Shown here: in pieces, positions 16,304 to 24,212 of the stretch
How the letters are laid out: every line of letters begins with the position of its first letter
Position numbering within the stretch: position 1 is the first letter of the stretch
Origin: Ilumatobacteraceae bacterium
GTDB lineage: Bacteria > Actinomycetota > Acidimicrobiia > Acidimicrobiales > Ilumatobacteraceae
Length of the DNA: 43,240 nucleotides
Assembly: GCA_024644465.1 (NCBI GenBank)
Contig: JAHEKY010000016.1
Location: forward strand, 1-43,240
Reading direction: 5' to 3'
Notes under the pieces: generated by a model
What the model was told of the DNA's origin: nothing
Databases searched by the model: none
What the model saw: the letters and a program-made list of their open reading frames with translations, nothing else
Translations under genes and position numbers: made by a program

Positions 16304-16828
16304 TCAGTCGGCGTCCGGCCCCTGGGCGCGGAGGTCGTCGACGGCTTCCATCGCATCGCGGAGATCCGCCAACCAGTCGTCGGCGTGCCTGCCGACGAGG
16401 CGGACGCACCAGGCGAGTGCGTCCGAGCGCGAGCGGGCGACGTTGGCGGCGACGAGCGTGTCCAACACCTGTCGCTCCGGCTGGCGCAGGCGGGTCATCA
16501 CCGGCGCGGCGAGGTGGGTGAAGACCGCGAGCGTGCCGTCGATGGTGACACCCCACGCGACCTTGCGCTCGAACCGGTGCTCCGCCTCGCGGGCGATCGT
16601 GATGCGGCGTTCGCGGGTGTCCTCGCGGAAGCCGGCGATCCGGCCGGCGATCGCCTCGCCACGGTCGGCCTCGCTGGCGCCGTCGCCGAGCTCGGGCGCG
16701 GCGAGCGCGAGCGTGACCGTGATCTCGTCGCGGTCGATCGACATCGACGGCGGGGCGACGGTCGTCCAGTCGGCGGGCAGGCGGCCTTCGAACCATGCCC
16801 GGATCGTCGAGTGCTCGGTGGCGGTCAT
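16304..16828 (-). CDS. Conserved hypothetical protein
   Basis: A 174-residue soluble protein that I do not recognise. The first ~110 residues alternate strand-like and helical segments. The C-terminal part (SRSDALAWCVRLVGRHADDW then LADLRDAMEAV) resembles a short helical DNA-binding or dimerisation element of ribbon-helix-helix type, a weak impression only. A TACGGT -10 box 6 nt before the ATG suggests a leaderless transcript. It lies 43 bp downstream of the MscS gene on the same strand. Confidence 0.65.
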   Translation of the reverse strand: MTATEHSTIRAWFEGRLPADWTTVAPPSMSIDRDEITVTLALAAPELGDGASEADRGEAIAGRIAGFREDTRERRITIAREAEHRFERKVAWGVTIDGTLAVFTHLAAPVMTRLRQPERQVLDTLVAANVARSRSDALAWCVRLVGRHADDWLADLRDAMEAVDDLRAQGPDAD

Positions 16829-16834
16829 GGTGCG

Positions 16835-16840
16835 ACCGTA
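16835..16840 (-). promoter_or_regulatory. -10 box of predicted leaderless promoter (TACGGT)
   Basis: TACGGT on the minus strand, exactly 6 nt before the ATG at 16828. The sequence between it and the MscS stop is AT-richer than the surroundings. Confidence 0.5.
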
Positions 16841-16871
16841 TCGCGTTGATTACAAGATTACAAGAAAGATC

Positions 16872-17714
16872 TCAGGATCCGGTGTCGCCGGCCCACCACA
16901 GCGTGCGCTGCGGGAACGGGATCGTGATGTCGGCGGCGGCGAGCGCATCGTTGATCGCCAGCGCGACGTTGCTGCGCGTGGTCCAGAACACGGCGATCGT
17001 CGGCTCGTGCCAGAACCGCACCACGAAGTCGATGCTCGAGTCTCCGAAGCCCTCCAGCAGCACCTCCGGGACCGGCTCGCTGCGGACGCCGTCGGCCGCG
17101 GCGACCGCGCGCTCCAGCACCGCCTTTGCCTGCCGGAGGTCGGTGCCGTACGCGACACCGATCGGCAACGTCGTGCGACGGCCGCCCTGCTCGGTGTAGT
17201 TGTTGATGTCGGACTTGATCACCGTCGCCGACGGGATCTTGACCGTCTCGCCCGCCGGCGTGATCATCGTGACGAGACGGGTGTCGATGTCGTGGATCGT
17301 GCCCGCGTGCTCGTTGATCTCGACCTGGTCGCCGTACCGGAACGGGCGCTGGAGTTGGAGCAGCACGCCGGCGACGAAGTTCTCGAGGATGTCCTTCAGC
17401 GCGAACGCGAGCGCGAACCCGGCCAGACCGAGCGCACCGACGACGATGCCGATGTCGATGCCGAGGCTCTCCAAGGCATAGACGAAGCCGATGATCACGA
17501 TCAGATAGGCGAGCAGGCGGCCGATCAGCGCGGCGAGCGACGGGTCGAGGCGCCGCTGGAGCACCCGGCACACGATCATCTTCGCGATGCGCGACAGCAC
17601 GATCGCCACGACGAACACGATGCCCGCCGTCGCCCACGCCCACGCATCGAGCCCGTCGCCCGTGAGGGCCTCGGCGAGGGCGTCGCCGTCGATCTCGGAC
17701 TGGCGGATCGTCAT
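16872..17714 (-). CDS. MscS-family small-conductance mechanosensitive channel
   Basis: A 280-residue protein with three membrane helices (about 24-45, 65-85, 93-120). The pore-lining helix is rich in Gly/Ala (GALGLAGFALAFALKDILENF). The MscS beta domain (PFRYGDQVEINEHAGTI, then DIDTRLVTM) and alpha/beta C-terminal domain follow. It would open under membrane tension to release solutes during hypo-osmotic shock. The ATG at 17714 is the most likely start; a GTG at 17732 is in frame. It is divergent from the RimB/aspartoacylase/RimK operon, with about 115 bp between the starts, so the two units may be co-regulated. Confidence 0.88.
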   Translation of the reverse strand: MTIRQSEIDGDALAEALTGDGLDAWAWATAGIVFVVAIVLSRIAKMIVCRVLQRRLDPSLAALIGRLLAYLIVIIGFVYALESLGIDIGIVVGALGLAGFALAFALKDILENFVAGVLLQLQRPFRYGDQVEINEHAGTIHDIDTRLVTMITPAGETVKIPSATVIKSDINNYTEQGGRRTTLPIGVAYGTDLRQAKAVLERAVAAADGVRSEPVPEVLLEGFGDSSIDFVVRFWHEPTIAVFWTTRSNVALAINDALAAADITIPFPQRTLWWAGDTGS

Positions 17715-17829
17715 CTCCCGACGTTGCCACACCGCTGACCGCCGGGGGTGGTATCCGGACGTGCGCGGGCCCGGCCGTGCCGCTCATCGGAGCGGTCCCG
17801 CGGTGCACGATCTGCGAAGATGGGCGCCC

Positions 17830-18318
17830 ATGACCAAGACGGCGCGATCGCGCGAGCAGCCAGTGGCGATCGGCTGGCGCGAATGGGTGGCGCTCCCATG
17901 CTGGGGTATCGACGCGATCAAGGCCAAGATCGACACCGGCGCCCGCACGTCGGCGATCCACGCCTTCGACCTCGAGTCCTTCGAACGCGACGGCGAGCCG
18001 TGGGTGCGCTTCGAGATCCATCCCTGGCAGCGGTCGAGTGCCGACGAAGTGGTCGTCGAAGCGCCGCGCATCGACCGGCGAACCGTCAGGAGTTCGTCCG
18101 GGATGCGGTCGGACCGGCCGGTCGTCCGCGCCCATCTGGAGATCTCCGGACGGTCGATCGACGCCGAGCTGACCCTCACGCGGCGCGATGAGATGGGTTT
18201 CCGGATGCTGATCGGGCGCGAAGCGCTGCGGCGACGGTTCGTCATCGACCCGGCGCGGTCCTATCTCGGTGGCCGGCCGCCGCGCGAGGTCCGCCGTCGG
18301 AATCGGGCCCGGCAATGA
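17830..18318 (+). CDS. rimB: RimB-like retropepsin (ATP-dependent zinc protease / DUF785 family)
   Basis: A 162-residue protein of the RimB/DUF785 group, retropepsin-like aspartic peptidases historically annotated as ATP-dependent zinc proteases. The hallmark KIDTGARTSAIHA is at residues 33-45 with D35 as the catalytic aspartate. FRMLIGREALRRRFVIDP closes the fold as in other members. RimB is known in some bacteria to act with RimK, which adds glutamates to ribosomal protein S6. Here it heads a three-gene operon: its TGA overlaps the ATG of the aspartoacylase-like gene. A weak GAAGAT -10-like box lies at 17816-17821. Gene symbol by family and context only. Confidence 0.85.
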   Translation: MTKTARSREQPVAIGWREWVALPCWGIDAIKAKIDTGARTSAIHAFDLESFERDGEPWVRFEIHPWQRSSADEVVVEAPRIDRRTVRSSSGMRSDRPVVRAHLEISGRSIDAELTLTRRDEMGFRMLIGREALRRRFVIDPARSYLGGRPPREVRRRNRARQ

Positions 18319-19334
18319 GCGCCGCCAAGCGGCGCGATCCGTTCAGGATCGGCGACCTCGAACTCGCGGCGGGTCGCGCCGGCAGTGGCGAGCTCCCGGT
18401 GGCGCGTCTCGTCACCGGCAACCGCGTCTCGATCCCGGTGCGTGTGCTGCACGGCCGTGCGGACGGCCCGACCGTCTGGCTCAGTGCCGCGGTCCACGGT
18501 GACGAGGTCGCCGGCGTCGAGATCATCCGTCGCACCCTGGCGTCGATCGATCCGCGTTCCCTGCACGGCACGGTGATCGCCGTGCCGATCGTGAACGTGC
18601 ACGGGTTCCTCAACGGCGACCGCTACCTGCCCGACCGGCGCGACCTCAACCGGTCGTTTCCCGGCTCGCCGAACGGATCGCTCGCCGGTCGGATCGCCAA
18701 CCTGTTCATGACCGAGATCGTCGAACGGTGCGACGTCGGCGTCGACCTGCACACCGGGTCCGACCACCGCACGAACCTCCCTCAGATCCGTGCGGATCTC
18801 GACGACCGGGCGACCCGCGAGCTCGCGGTCGCATTCGGCGCTCCGCTGATGCTGCATGCCAAGCTCCGCGACGGTTCGATGCGGGCGGCTGCGACGGCGG
18901 CCGGCGCCACGATGCTGCTGTTCGAGGGCGGCGAGGCGTGGCGCTTCGACGAGCATGCGCTCTCGGTCGGCACCCGCGGCGTCGCCCGGGTGTTGCATCA
19001 ACTGGGGATGAACAACGGCGGCGAGACGGACGTCATCGACCCACCGCTGGAGAGCCGCAGCAGCTCGTGGGTCCGCGCCCGTCGGAGCGGGATCTCCTCG
19101 CTGCACGTCGCGCTCGGCGATGCCGTCACCAAGGGAGGGGCACTGTCGACGATCCACGACTCGGTCGGGAAGCGGCTGAGCGTCACCCGAGCCCACCGGA
19201 GCGGTGTCGTCATCGGCCACACGCAGCATCCACTCGTCAACCAGGGCGACGCGATCGTCCACATCGCAGAAATCCACCGGGCGGCAACCGAGACGCCCGA
19301 CGACACGCAATCGAACAGCAAGGACACGTCATGA
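18315..19334 (+). CDS. Succinylglutamate desuccinylase/aspartoacylase family deacylase
   Basis: A 339-residue zinc-dependent deacylase or carboxypeptidase. The zinc and catalytic motifs are intact: H61 and E64 (HGDE), DRRDLNRSFPG at 108-117, H146 (DLHTG) and a late catalytic Glu in LFEGGE (204-207). Characterised relatives hydrolyse N-acyl amino acids (AstE, aspartoacylase) or trim terminal residues. Overlapping ATGA junctions at both ends lock it between the RimB-like and RimK-like genes. It may therefore act on the product of the ligase, such as removing a glutamate or N-acyl group. Residues after ~315 are a Thr/Asp/Ser-rich tail. Confidence 0.85.
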   Translation: MSAAKRRDPFRIGDLELAAGRAGSGELPVARLVTGNRVSIPVRVLHGRADGPTVWLSAAVHGDEVAGVEIIRRTLASIDPRSLHGTVIAVPIVNVHGFLNGDRYLPDRRDLNRSFPGSPNGSLAGRIANLFMTEIVERCDVGVDLHTGSDHRTNLPQIRADLDDRATRELAVAFGAPLMLHAKLRDGSMRAAATAAGATMLLFEGGEAWRFDEHALSVGTRGVARVLHQLGMNNGGETDVIDPPLESRSSSWVRARRSGISSLHVALGDAVTKGGALSTIHDSVGKRLSVTRAHRSGVVIGHTQHPLVNQGDAIVHIAEIHRAATETPDDTQSNSKDTS

Positions 19335-20527
19335 AGTTGGCCATTCTCTCCCGCGCCCCGCACGCCTACAGCACCCACCGGCTCAAGTCGGCCGCGTTGG
19401 AACGGGGCCACGAGTGTCGCGTGCTGAACACGATGCGCTTCGCGATCGACCTCGCCGCCGACGAGCCGGACATGCAGTTCCGCGGCAAGCAACTGTCGGA
19501 CTACGACGCGATCCTGCCCCGTATCGGCGCTTCGATCACGTACTTCGGCACGGCTGTCGTGCGGCAGTTCGAGCAGATGGACGTCTACACGCCGAACACG
19601 GCGAACGGCATCGCGAACTCGCGCGACAAGCTGCGAGCGACGCAGATCCTCAGCCGGCACGACATCGGGATCCCTGCGACGTCGTTCGCCCGTGACAAGG
19701 CCGATGTGCTCGCTGCGATCGAACTGGTCGGCGGGGCGCCCGTGGTGATCAAGCTGCTGGAGGGCACCCAGGGGATCGGGGTCATCCTCGCGCCGGACAA
19801 GAAGGTCGCGGAGGCGATCATCGAGACGCTGCAGAGCACGAAGCAGAACGTCCTGATCCAGCAGTTCATCTCGGAGAGCAAGGGCCGCGACATCAGGGCG
19901 CTCGTCGTCGGTGATCGCGTCGTCGGTGCGATGCGGCGCACGGCCCAGGGCGACGAGTTCCGCTCGAACGTGCACCGTGGCGGCGAGGTCGAATCCGTCG
20001 AGCTGTCGCCCGAGTATCAGCGCACCGCAGTACGCGCGGCCCAGATCATGGGGCTGCGCGTTGCCGGCGTCGACATGCTCGAGGGCAATGACGGCCCGCT
20101 CGTCATGGAGGTCAACTCGTCGCCCGGGCTCGAGGGAATCGAACGCGCGACGAACCTCGACATCGCCGGCGCGATCATCGACCACATCGCCAACCAGGTC
20201 GCCTTCCCGGAACTCGACGTGCGCCAGCGGTTGAGCGTCAGCACCGGCTACGGCGTCGCGGAGATCCACGTCCACGACGACGCCGAGATCGTCGGCAAGA
20301 CGATCGCCCAGTCGGGCCTCCGCGACAGCGACATCACGGTGCTGACGTTGCACCGCGACACCGATGTGATTCCGAATCCCCGCGACAGCCGCGTCCTGCA
20401 CGCCAACGACCGGTTGCTGTGCTTCGGCAAGTTGGAGTCGATGCGGGGGATGATCCCGGCCAGGCGCAAGCGGCGTCCCAAGGTGCGCGCGCTGCCCGAG
20501 GACGCGATCGCCGAGGCCACCGAGTAG
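19331..20527 (+). CDS. rimK: RimK-type ATP-grasp glutamate ligase with C-terminal TrkA-C (RCK_C) domain
   Basis: A 398-residue fusion. Residues 1-~300 are a RimK-type ATP-grasp ligase: start KLAILSRAP, ATP-contacting VVIKLLEGTQGIGVIL at 138-153, FISESKGRDIRALVV at 179-193, and the metal/ATP motif GPLVMEVNSSPGLEGIE at 255-271. E. coli RimK is about 300 residues. The extra ~100 residues contain a TrkA-C/RCK_C module (about 308-372: GVAEIHVHDDAEIVGKT, then HANDRLLCFG), a domain that in transporters binds nucleotides such as c-di-AMP. A basic tail (ARRKRRPK) follows. RimK adds glutamates to protein or peptide termini. The ligand-sensing domain suggests control by a small molecule, which is inference. 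Confidence 0.92.
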   Translation: MKLAILSRAPHAYSTHRLKSAALERGHECRVLNTMRFAIDLAADEPDMQFRGKQLSDYDAILPRIGASITYFGTAVVRQFEQMDVYTPNTANGIANSRDKLRATQILSRHDIGIPATSFARDKADVLAAIELVGGAPVVIKLLEGTQGIGVILAPDKKVAEAIIETLQSTKQNVLIQQFISESKGRDIRALVVGDRVVGAMRRTAQGDEFRSNVHRGGEVESVELSPEYQRTAVRAAQIMGLRVAGVDMLEGNDGPLVMEVNSSPGLEGIERATNLDIAGAIIDHIANQVAFPELDVRQRLSVSTGYGVAEIHVHDDAEIVGKTIAQSGLRDSDITVLTLHRDTDVIPNPRDSRVLHANDRLLCFGKLESMRGMIPARRKRRPKVRALPEDAIAEATE

Positions 20528-20541
20528 ACCCCGGCGGGGCG

Positions 20542-20952
20542 TCAGCCGACGACGACCGTCGCCCGCATCGTCGGGTGGATCTGGCAGAAGTAGTCGTAGG
20601 TCCCTGCTTCGGCGAACTCGACGTCGAACGTCTCGTCCTGGCCGAGGTTGCCGGAGTCGAACTGGAACGCGGCATCGTCCCGAGCGGTCACCGTGTGGGC
20701 GAACGGGTCGTTGTTGGTGAACGTCACGGTCTCGCCGACCGCGACGGCGATCTCCGTCGGGTCGAAACGCGAGCTCGAGATGCCGACCGCCGGAGCGTTT
20801 GCTGGCCCGTCGGCGGGCGCTGCGTCGGTGACCGCCGAGGGCGGCTCGGTCGCCGGCGGGGTGTCGGCGGCGTCGTCCGATCCGCTGCAGGCAGCGGCGG
20901 CGAGGACGGCGAGCGTCAGTACTGAGGTCGAGAGGATTCGGTTCATGGTCAT
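20542..20952 (-). CDS. Cupredoxin (blue-copper, plastocyanin/azurin-like) lipoprotein
   Basis: A 136-residue predicted lipoprotein. A hydrophobic signal ends at a lipobox-like AAAC (Cys22), followed by a Pro/Thr/Ala linker of about 35 residues. The type-1 copper fold has ligands H86 (FAHTVTA), C123, H126 and M129 (CQIHPTM). It would carry single electrons at the outer face of the membrane. The start could be ATG 20952 or ATG 20946 (MNRIL). It is divergent from the gene starting near 21138, a His-containing helical lipoprotein that may also touch metal. Its 3' end is 14 bp from the RimK stop. Confidence 0.88.
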   Translation of the reverse strand: MTMNRILSTSVLTLAVLAAAACSGSDDAADTPPATEPPSAVTDAAPADGPANAPAVGISSSRFDPTEIAVAVGETVTFTNNDPFAHTVTARDDAAFQFDSGNLGQDETFDVEFAEAGTYDYFCQIHPTMRATVVVG

Positions 20953-21137
20953 GCGGGTGGTTCGGTGCTCGGCCGGCGTTGGATCACTCCGACTCCGGCG
21001 GTCGAAGAAATCTTCGCACGGATGATCCAAACGCGAGGCACGCCCGAACGACTTCCCGAAGCCCGGACATCGAGCTTCCGTCCCGTGACCGGGACGTCGT
21101 GAACCCCCACCCCCAGGAGCGTTACTCAGGACGAAAG

Positions 21138-22475
21138 ATGCTCGCACTCGCTGCGACGATCTCGATCACCGCTGCAGCGTGCAGCAGCGACGGCGACGAC
21201 ACCGCCGTCATCTCCGACTCGGTCGGCACCGAAGCACCCGCCGCCACCGATGCACCGGTCGCCACCGATGCACCGGTCGTCACCGACGCTCCGGCGCACA
21301 ACGACACCACCATGGCCACCGACGCACCGGCCGAGACCGATGCGCCGGCCGAGCCGGCGGCGTTCGCAACCGACGACGGCGCCTCGACCCTGCGCGCCGG
21401 GCTGACCAGCCTGCTGCAGGAACACGTCTACCTCGCGGGCGTCGCCTTCGAGACCGCCGTCGACGCAGGTGGCGACCTCGAGGACCCGGCGGTCGGTGCC
21501 GCCGTCGCCGCACTCGACGAGAACTCCGTCGCGCTGTCCGAGGCGGTCGGCTCCGTCGCCGGCGACGAGAACGGAGCGGCGTTCCTCGATCTGTGGCGTC
21601 AGCACATCGGCTTCTTCGTCGACTACACGCTCGGCGAAGCGACCGGCAACGAGGAGATGAAGGCGCAGGCCCTCACCGATCTCCAGGGTTATCAGCTGGC
21701 AGCCGGCGATTTCTTCTCGAACATCACCGGTGGCGCGATCGACGCCGACACGCTCGTCGGCGGGCTGGAGATGCACGTCTCGACGCTGACTGCCGCGATC
21801 GACTCGATCGTCGCCGGTGACGCGGATGCGTTCGACAACCTGAAGGCCGCCGCCGAGCACATGCAGGGCGCGGCGCTGCTGCTGTCGTCCGGGATCGTGA
21901 CGGCGGTGCCGGAGATGTTCCCGGGTGATGTCGAGAGCGGACCGTCCGAGGTCCGCACAACGCTCACCTACCTCCTCCAGGAGCACGTCTACCTGGCAGG
22001 CATCGCGATCGAGCAGGCGATCGAAGCCGGTGGCGATCTCGAACAACCCGCCGTGCAAGCGGCGGTCGCGACGCTGGACGCGAACACCGTCGAGCTCGCG
22101 GACGTCGTCGGTTCGGTCGCCGGTGAGGAGAACGGAGCCGCGTTCCGTGATCTGTGGCGTCAGCACATCGGCTTCTTCGTCGACTACACGCTCGGCGAGG
22201 CGACCGGCAACGAGGAGATGAAGGCGCAGGCCCTCACCGACCTCGAGGGTTATCAGCAGGCAGCCGGCGCGTTCTTCGAGGAGATCACCGCCGGGGAGAT
22301 CGTTCCCGCCGAGCTGATCCCCGGCCTCGAGATGCACGTCTCGACGCTGACCGCAGCCATCGACTCCTTCGTCGCCAGTGACACCGCAGCGTTCACCCAG
22401 CTGCGGGCCGCCGGCCAGCACATGCCGGGCGCCGCGCTGTACCTGGCCACCGGAATCGTCGCCGCCACGAGCTGA
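21138..22475 (+). CDS. Secreted lipoprotein with two copies of a His-containing helical domain
   Basis: A 445-residue predicted lipoprotein (Cys15 after ITAAA), with a Thr/Asp/Ala-rich linker and two copies of a ~180-residue all-helical domain. Each copy holds the same histidines: LLQEHVYLAG, LWRQHIGFFVDYTLG and LEMHVSTLTAAIDS, plus AAEHM or AGQHM. Four His on four helices suggest a bundle able to bind metal or heme. Similar domains exist in Firmicutes proteins often labelled copper amine oxidase without the oxidase domain; this is recognition from memory. An AGGA Shine-Dalgarno at 21128 favours the ATG at 21138. A GTG at 21099 would add a positively charged n-region (SGRK) that the signal otherwise lacks. 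Confidence 0.72.
   Translation: MLALAATISITAAACSSDGDDTAVISDSVGTEAPAATDAPVATDAPVVTDAPAHNDTTMATDAPAETDAPAEPAAFATDDGASTLRAGLTSLLQEHVYLAGVAFETAVDAGGDLEDPAVGAAVAALDENSVALSEAVGSVAGDENGAAFLDLWRQHIGFFVDYTLGEATGNEEMKAQALTDLQGYQLAAGDFFSNITGGAIDADTLVGGLEMHVSTLTAAIDSIVAGDADAFDNLKAAAEHMQGAALLLSSGIVTAVPEMFPGDVESGPSEVRTTLTYLLQEHVYLAGIAIEQAIEAGGDLEQPAVQAAVATLDANTVELADVVGSVAGEENGAAFRDLWRQHIGFFVDYTLGEATGNEEMKAQALTDLEGYQQAAGAFFEEITAGEIVPAELIPGLEMHVSTLTAAIDSFVASDTAAFTQLRAAGQHMPGAALYLATGIVAATS
21591..21695 (+). repeat. Near-identical internal duplication, copy 1
   Basis: A 105-bp block from ctgtggcgtcagcac to the codon block ggttatcag. It differs from the copy at 22152-22256 (561 bp downstream, in frame) at only three positions. 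The flanking parts of the two protein domains are much more diverged. Confidence 0.9.
22152..22256 (+). repeat. Near-identical internal duplication, copy 2
   Basis: The second copy of the 105-bp block, in the C-terminal domain of the same gene. Differences from copy 1 are GAA/GAG, GAT/GAC and CAG/GAG; only the last changes the protein. Confidence 0.9.
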
Positions 22476-22504
22476 TCCTTCCCCCAGCGAAGCGGTTCAC
22501 GCCC

Positions 22505-22533
22505 ACCTCCCGTGTGTTGTTCACACGGGAGGT
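22505..22533. terminator. Perfect 12-bp hairpin, probable terminator
   Basis: Left arm ACCTCCCGTGTG at 22505-22516, loop TTGTT, right arm CACACGGGAGGT at 22522-22533. It lies 30 bp after the stop of the duplicated lipoprotein gene. No U-tract follows, as is common in high-GC actinobacteria. Confidence 0.6.
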
Positions 22534-22562
22534 CGGCGCGTCTTCGGACGAGTCGCGCCGCC

Positions 22563-22568
22563 TACGCT
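22563..22568 (+). promoter_or_regulatory. -10 box of predicted leaderless promoter (TACGCT)
   Basis: TACGCT lies exactly 6 nt before the GTG at 22575. No Shine-Dalgarno precedes that codon. Confidence 0.5.
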
Positions 22569-22574
22569 CGCAGC

Positions 22575-23600
22575 GTGCGCGTCGTGATGAGCATCCTCGA
22601 CTCGATGCCGCACCGTGCGATCGATCCGACGACGACGCCCCACCTCCACGGGCAGGCCATGGCCGGCGGCATCGCCCCGGACGGCGGCGTGTCGCTGCCG
22701 ATGTCGGTGACGTACGCGAACCACGCTGCGTTCGTCACCGGCGCCGGCCCGGCCGAGACCGGTCTGTGGGGCAACAAGGCATGGGTCGACGGGCGATTCG
22801 TGCGCACCTGGGAGGCCGGGCCGCGGGCACCGACGCTGTTCGATCGCTGCGTCGCCGCCGGCCGGACGTCGCTGGTTGCCGTCGGCGACCAGAAGCTCGG
22901 TCCGACGATGCGGACCTCCACTGCGACGTGCGCATGGCCCCCGACGATCGAGGTGCCGGCCGGCACCCCCGTCGACGCACTCGGGTACCCGGCGAATTCG
23001 GCCGTGATCGACGTCGTGGCTGCGTGGGACATCGCCGGGGCGGACTTCCTGCTCGTGCACCTGAACGAGCCGGACACGACGATGCACCTGTTCGGCCCGT
23101 CGAGCGACGAGGCCCGGGCCCAGTATCACGACACCGACGCGGCCTACGGACAGTTGATCGAGATGCTGCGGCCGTCGTGGGACGACACGGTGCTGATCAC
23201 GGTGAGCGATCACGAGCAGGAGGACATCACGCACCCGGAGTGCGTCGACCTGGCGGACGCGCTGGCGAGGAGTGGTGTCGCGGTGGCGCACGACGGCACC
23301 GGGGCGATCGTCGTCGGCCGGGTCGACCCGGCCGCGATCCTCGCGGTCGACGGCGTCGGCGGCGTTGCCGTCGAGCCGGGGGATCCCGATGTCGCCATCG
23401 TGTGGACCGATCCGGGCCGGATGTTCGGCAAGGGCGAGCCGCTCGCGAAGGGCAACCACGGCAGCCCGCGCTGCAGAACGCAGGTCGCGATCGTCTCCGG
23501 AGGTCATCCGGCGGTTGCGCCGCTCGCGAGGCAGATCGAGACGACGCCGCCCGGGTCGCTGACGTGGGCCCCGATGGTCGCGAACCTGCTCGGCGTCTGA
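22575..23600 (+). CDS. Alkaline phosphatase superfamily phosphodiesterase (nucleotide pyrophosphatase-like)
   Basis: A 341-residue protein of the type I phosphodiesterase/nucleotide pyrophosphatase branch of the alkaline phosphatase superfamily. SVTYANHAAFVTG holds the likely Thr nucleophile. Later metal-ligand motifs are LLVHLNEPDTTMHLFG (Asp and His), TVSDHEQED (Asp-His) and GNHGS (His). There is no signal peptide, so it is probably cytoplasmic. The GTG at 22575 is favoured by the -10 box 6 nt upstream; an ATG at 22587 is an alternative. The N-terminal RVVMSILDSM lacks the usual DG(M/L) metal aspartate arrangement, but D29-like Asp residues nearby may serve. The substrate is unknown. Confidence 0.78.
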   Translation: MRVVMSILDSMPHRAIDPTTTPHLHGQAMAGGIAPDGGVSLPMSVTYANHAAFVTGAGPAETGLWGNKAWVDGRFVRTWEAGPRAPTLFDRCVAAGRTSLVAVGDQKLGPTMRTSTATCAWPPTIEVPAGTPVDALGYPANSAVIDVVAAWDIAGADFLLVHLNEPDTTMHLFGPSSDEARAQYHDTDAAYGQLIEMLRPSWDDTVLITVSDHEQEDITHPECVDLADALARSGVAVAHDGTGAIVVGRVDPAAILAVDGVGGVAVEPGDPDVAIVWTDPGRMFGKGEPLAKGNHGSPRCRTQVAIVSGGHPAVAPLARQIETTPPGSLTWAPMVANLLGV

Positions 23601-23615
23601 CCCGGGCGCCGGGGC

Positions 23616-24212
23616 TCAGGGGGCGATGCCGACGATGTTCGTGACGCGGCCGGCGTCGTCGAGCCCATGGATCCCGTACAGGACCTCACCCTCGTCCGCG
23701 ATGGCGAACGTGAAGACCTGGCCGGTCGACGGGTCGACGTACACCGGAATCGGACGCGTCCCGAGCGAGCTGAACAGCCGCGCCGAGCTCGCCGACCGGT
23801 CGAGCCCCGCACCGAGCCGTCGACCGGGGATGCCGCTGTACGTGGTGCTGTCCCCCTCGAGCGCGCCGAGCAGCTGGAGCATCCGGCCGTCTGCGTCGAG
23901 GGCGTAGGCGAATCGGTGCGGTACGCCCTGCTCGTCGAGATTCGAACCGGAGTCGTCCGGATCGTACGCGTCGCCGACGACGACGACGTGGTCCTCGTCC
24001 GTCGGATACACGGTCGCTTCGACGAGTTGATCGACGAACATCGTCGGGTCGTCGCGGGCCGGCGAATCGGCCGGCAGGAGCGGGGGCTGTTCGTCGGTCG
24101 ACCAGACGACGACGCCGTTCGGTTCGTCGAAGGTCGTCTCCGATCCGCCGCAGCCGGCCGACGACACGATGGCGACGAGCACGCACGCGGAAGCGATCCC
24201 GGCGGGTCTCAT
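23616..24212 (-). CDS. Hypothetical lipoprotein, third gene of the ECF sigma operon
   Basis: A 198-residue predicted lipoprotein with a signal segment and lipobox SAGC near residue 21. The exported part is acidic and contains no motif I recognise. Its ATG overlaps the TGA of the anti-sigma-like gene, so it belongs to the sigma/anti-sigma unit. It could be an envelope sensor, stressor target or regulator of the anti-sigma protein. That role is inferred only from position. Confidence 0.72.
   Translation of the reverse strand: MRPAGIASACVLVAIVSSAGCGGSETTFDEPNGVVVWSTDEQPPLLPADSPARDDPTMFVDQLVEATVYPTDEDHVVVVGDAYDPDDSGSNLDEQGVPHRFAYALDADGRMLQLLGALEGDSTTYSGIPGRRLGAGLDRSASSARLFSSLGTRPIPVYVDPSTGQVFTFAIADEGEVLYGIHGLDDAGRVTNIVGIAP

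Noticed and set aside
16841-16871. AT-richer gap with attacaagattacaag direct repeat that could be an attachment site
   Set aside because: Too short, no integrase or tRNA nearby, and better explained as a promoter upstream sequence.
21126-22421. Long minus-strand frame opposite the duplicated lipoprotein
   Set aside because: No recognisable domain; it mirrors the codon pattern of the real gene.
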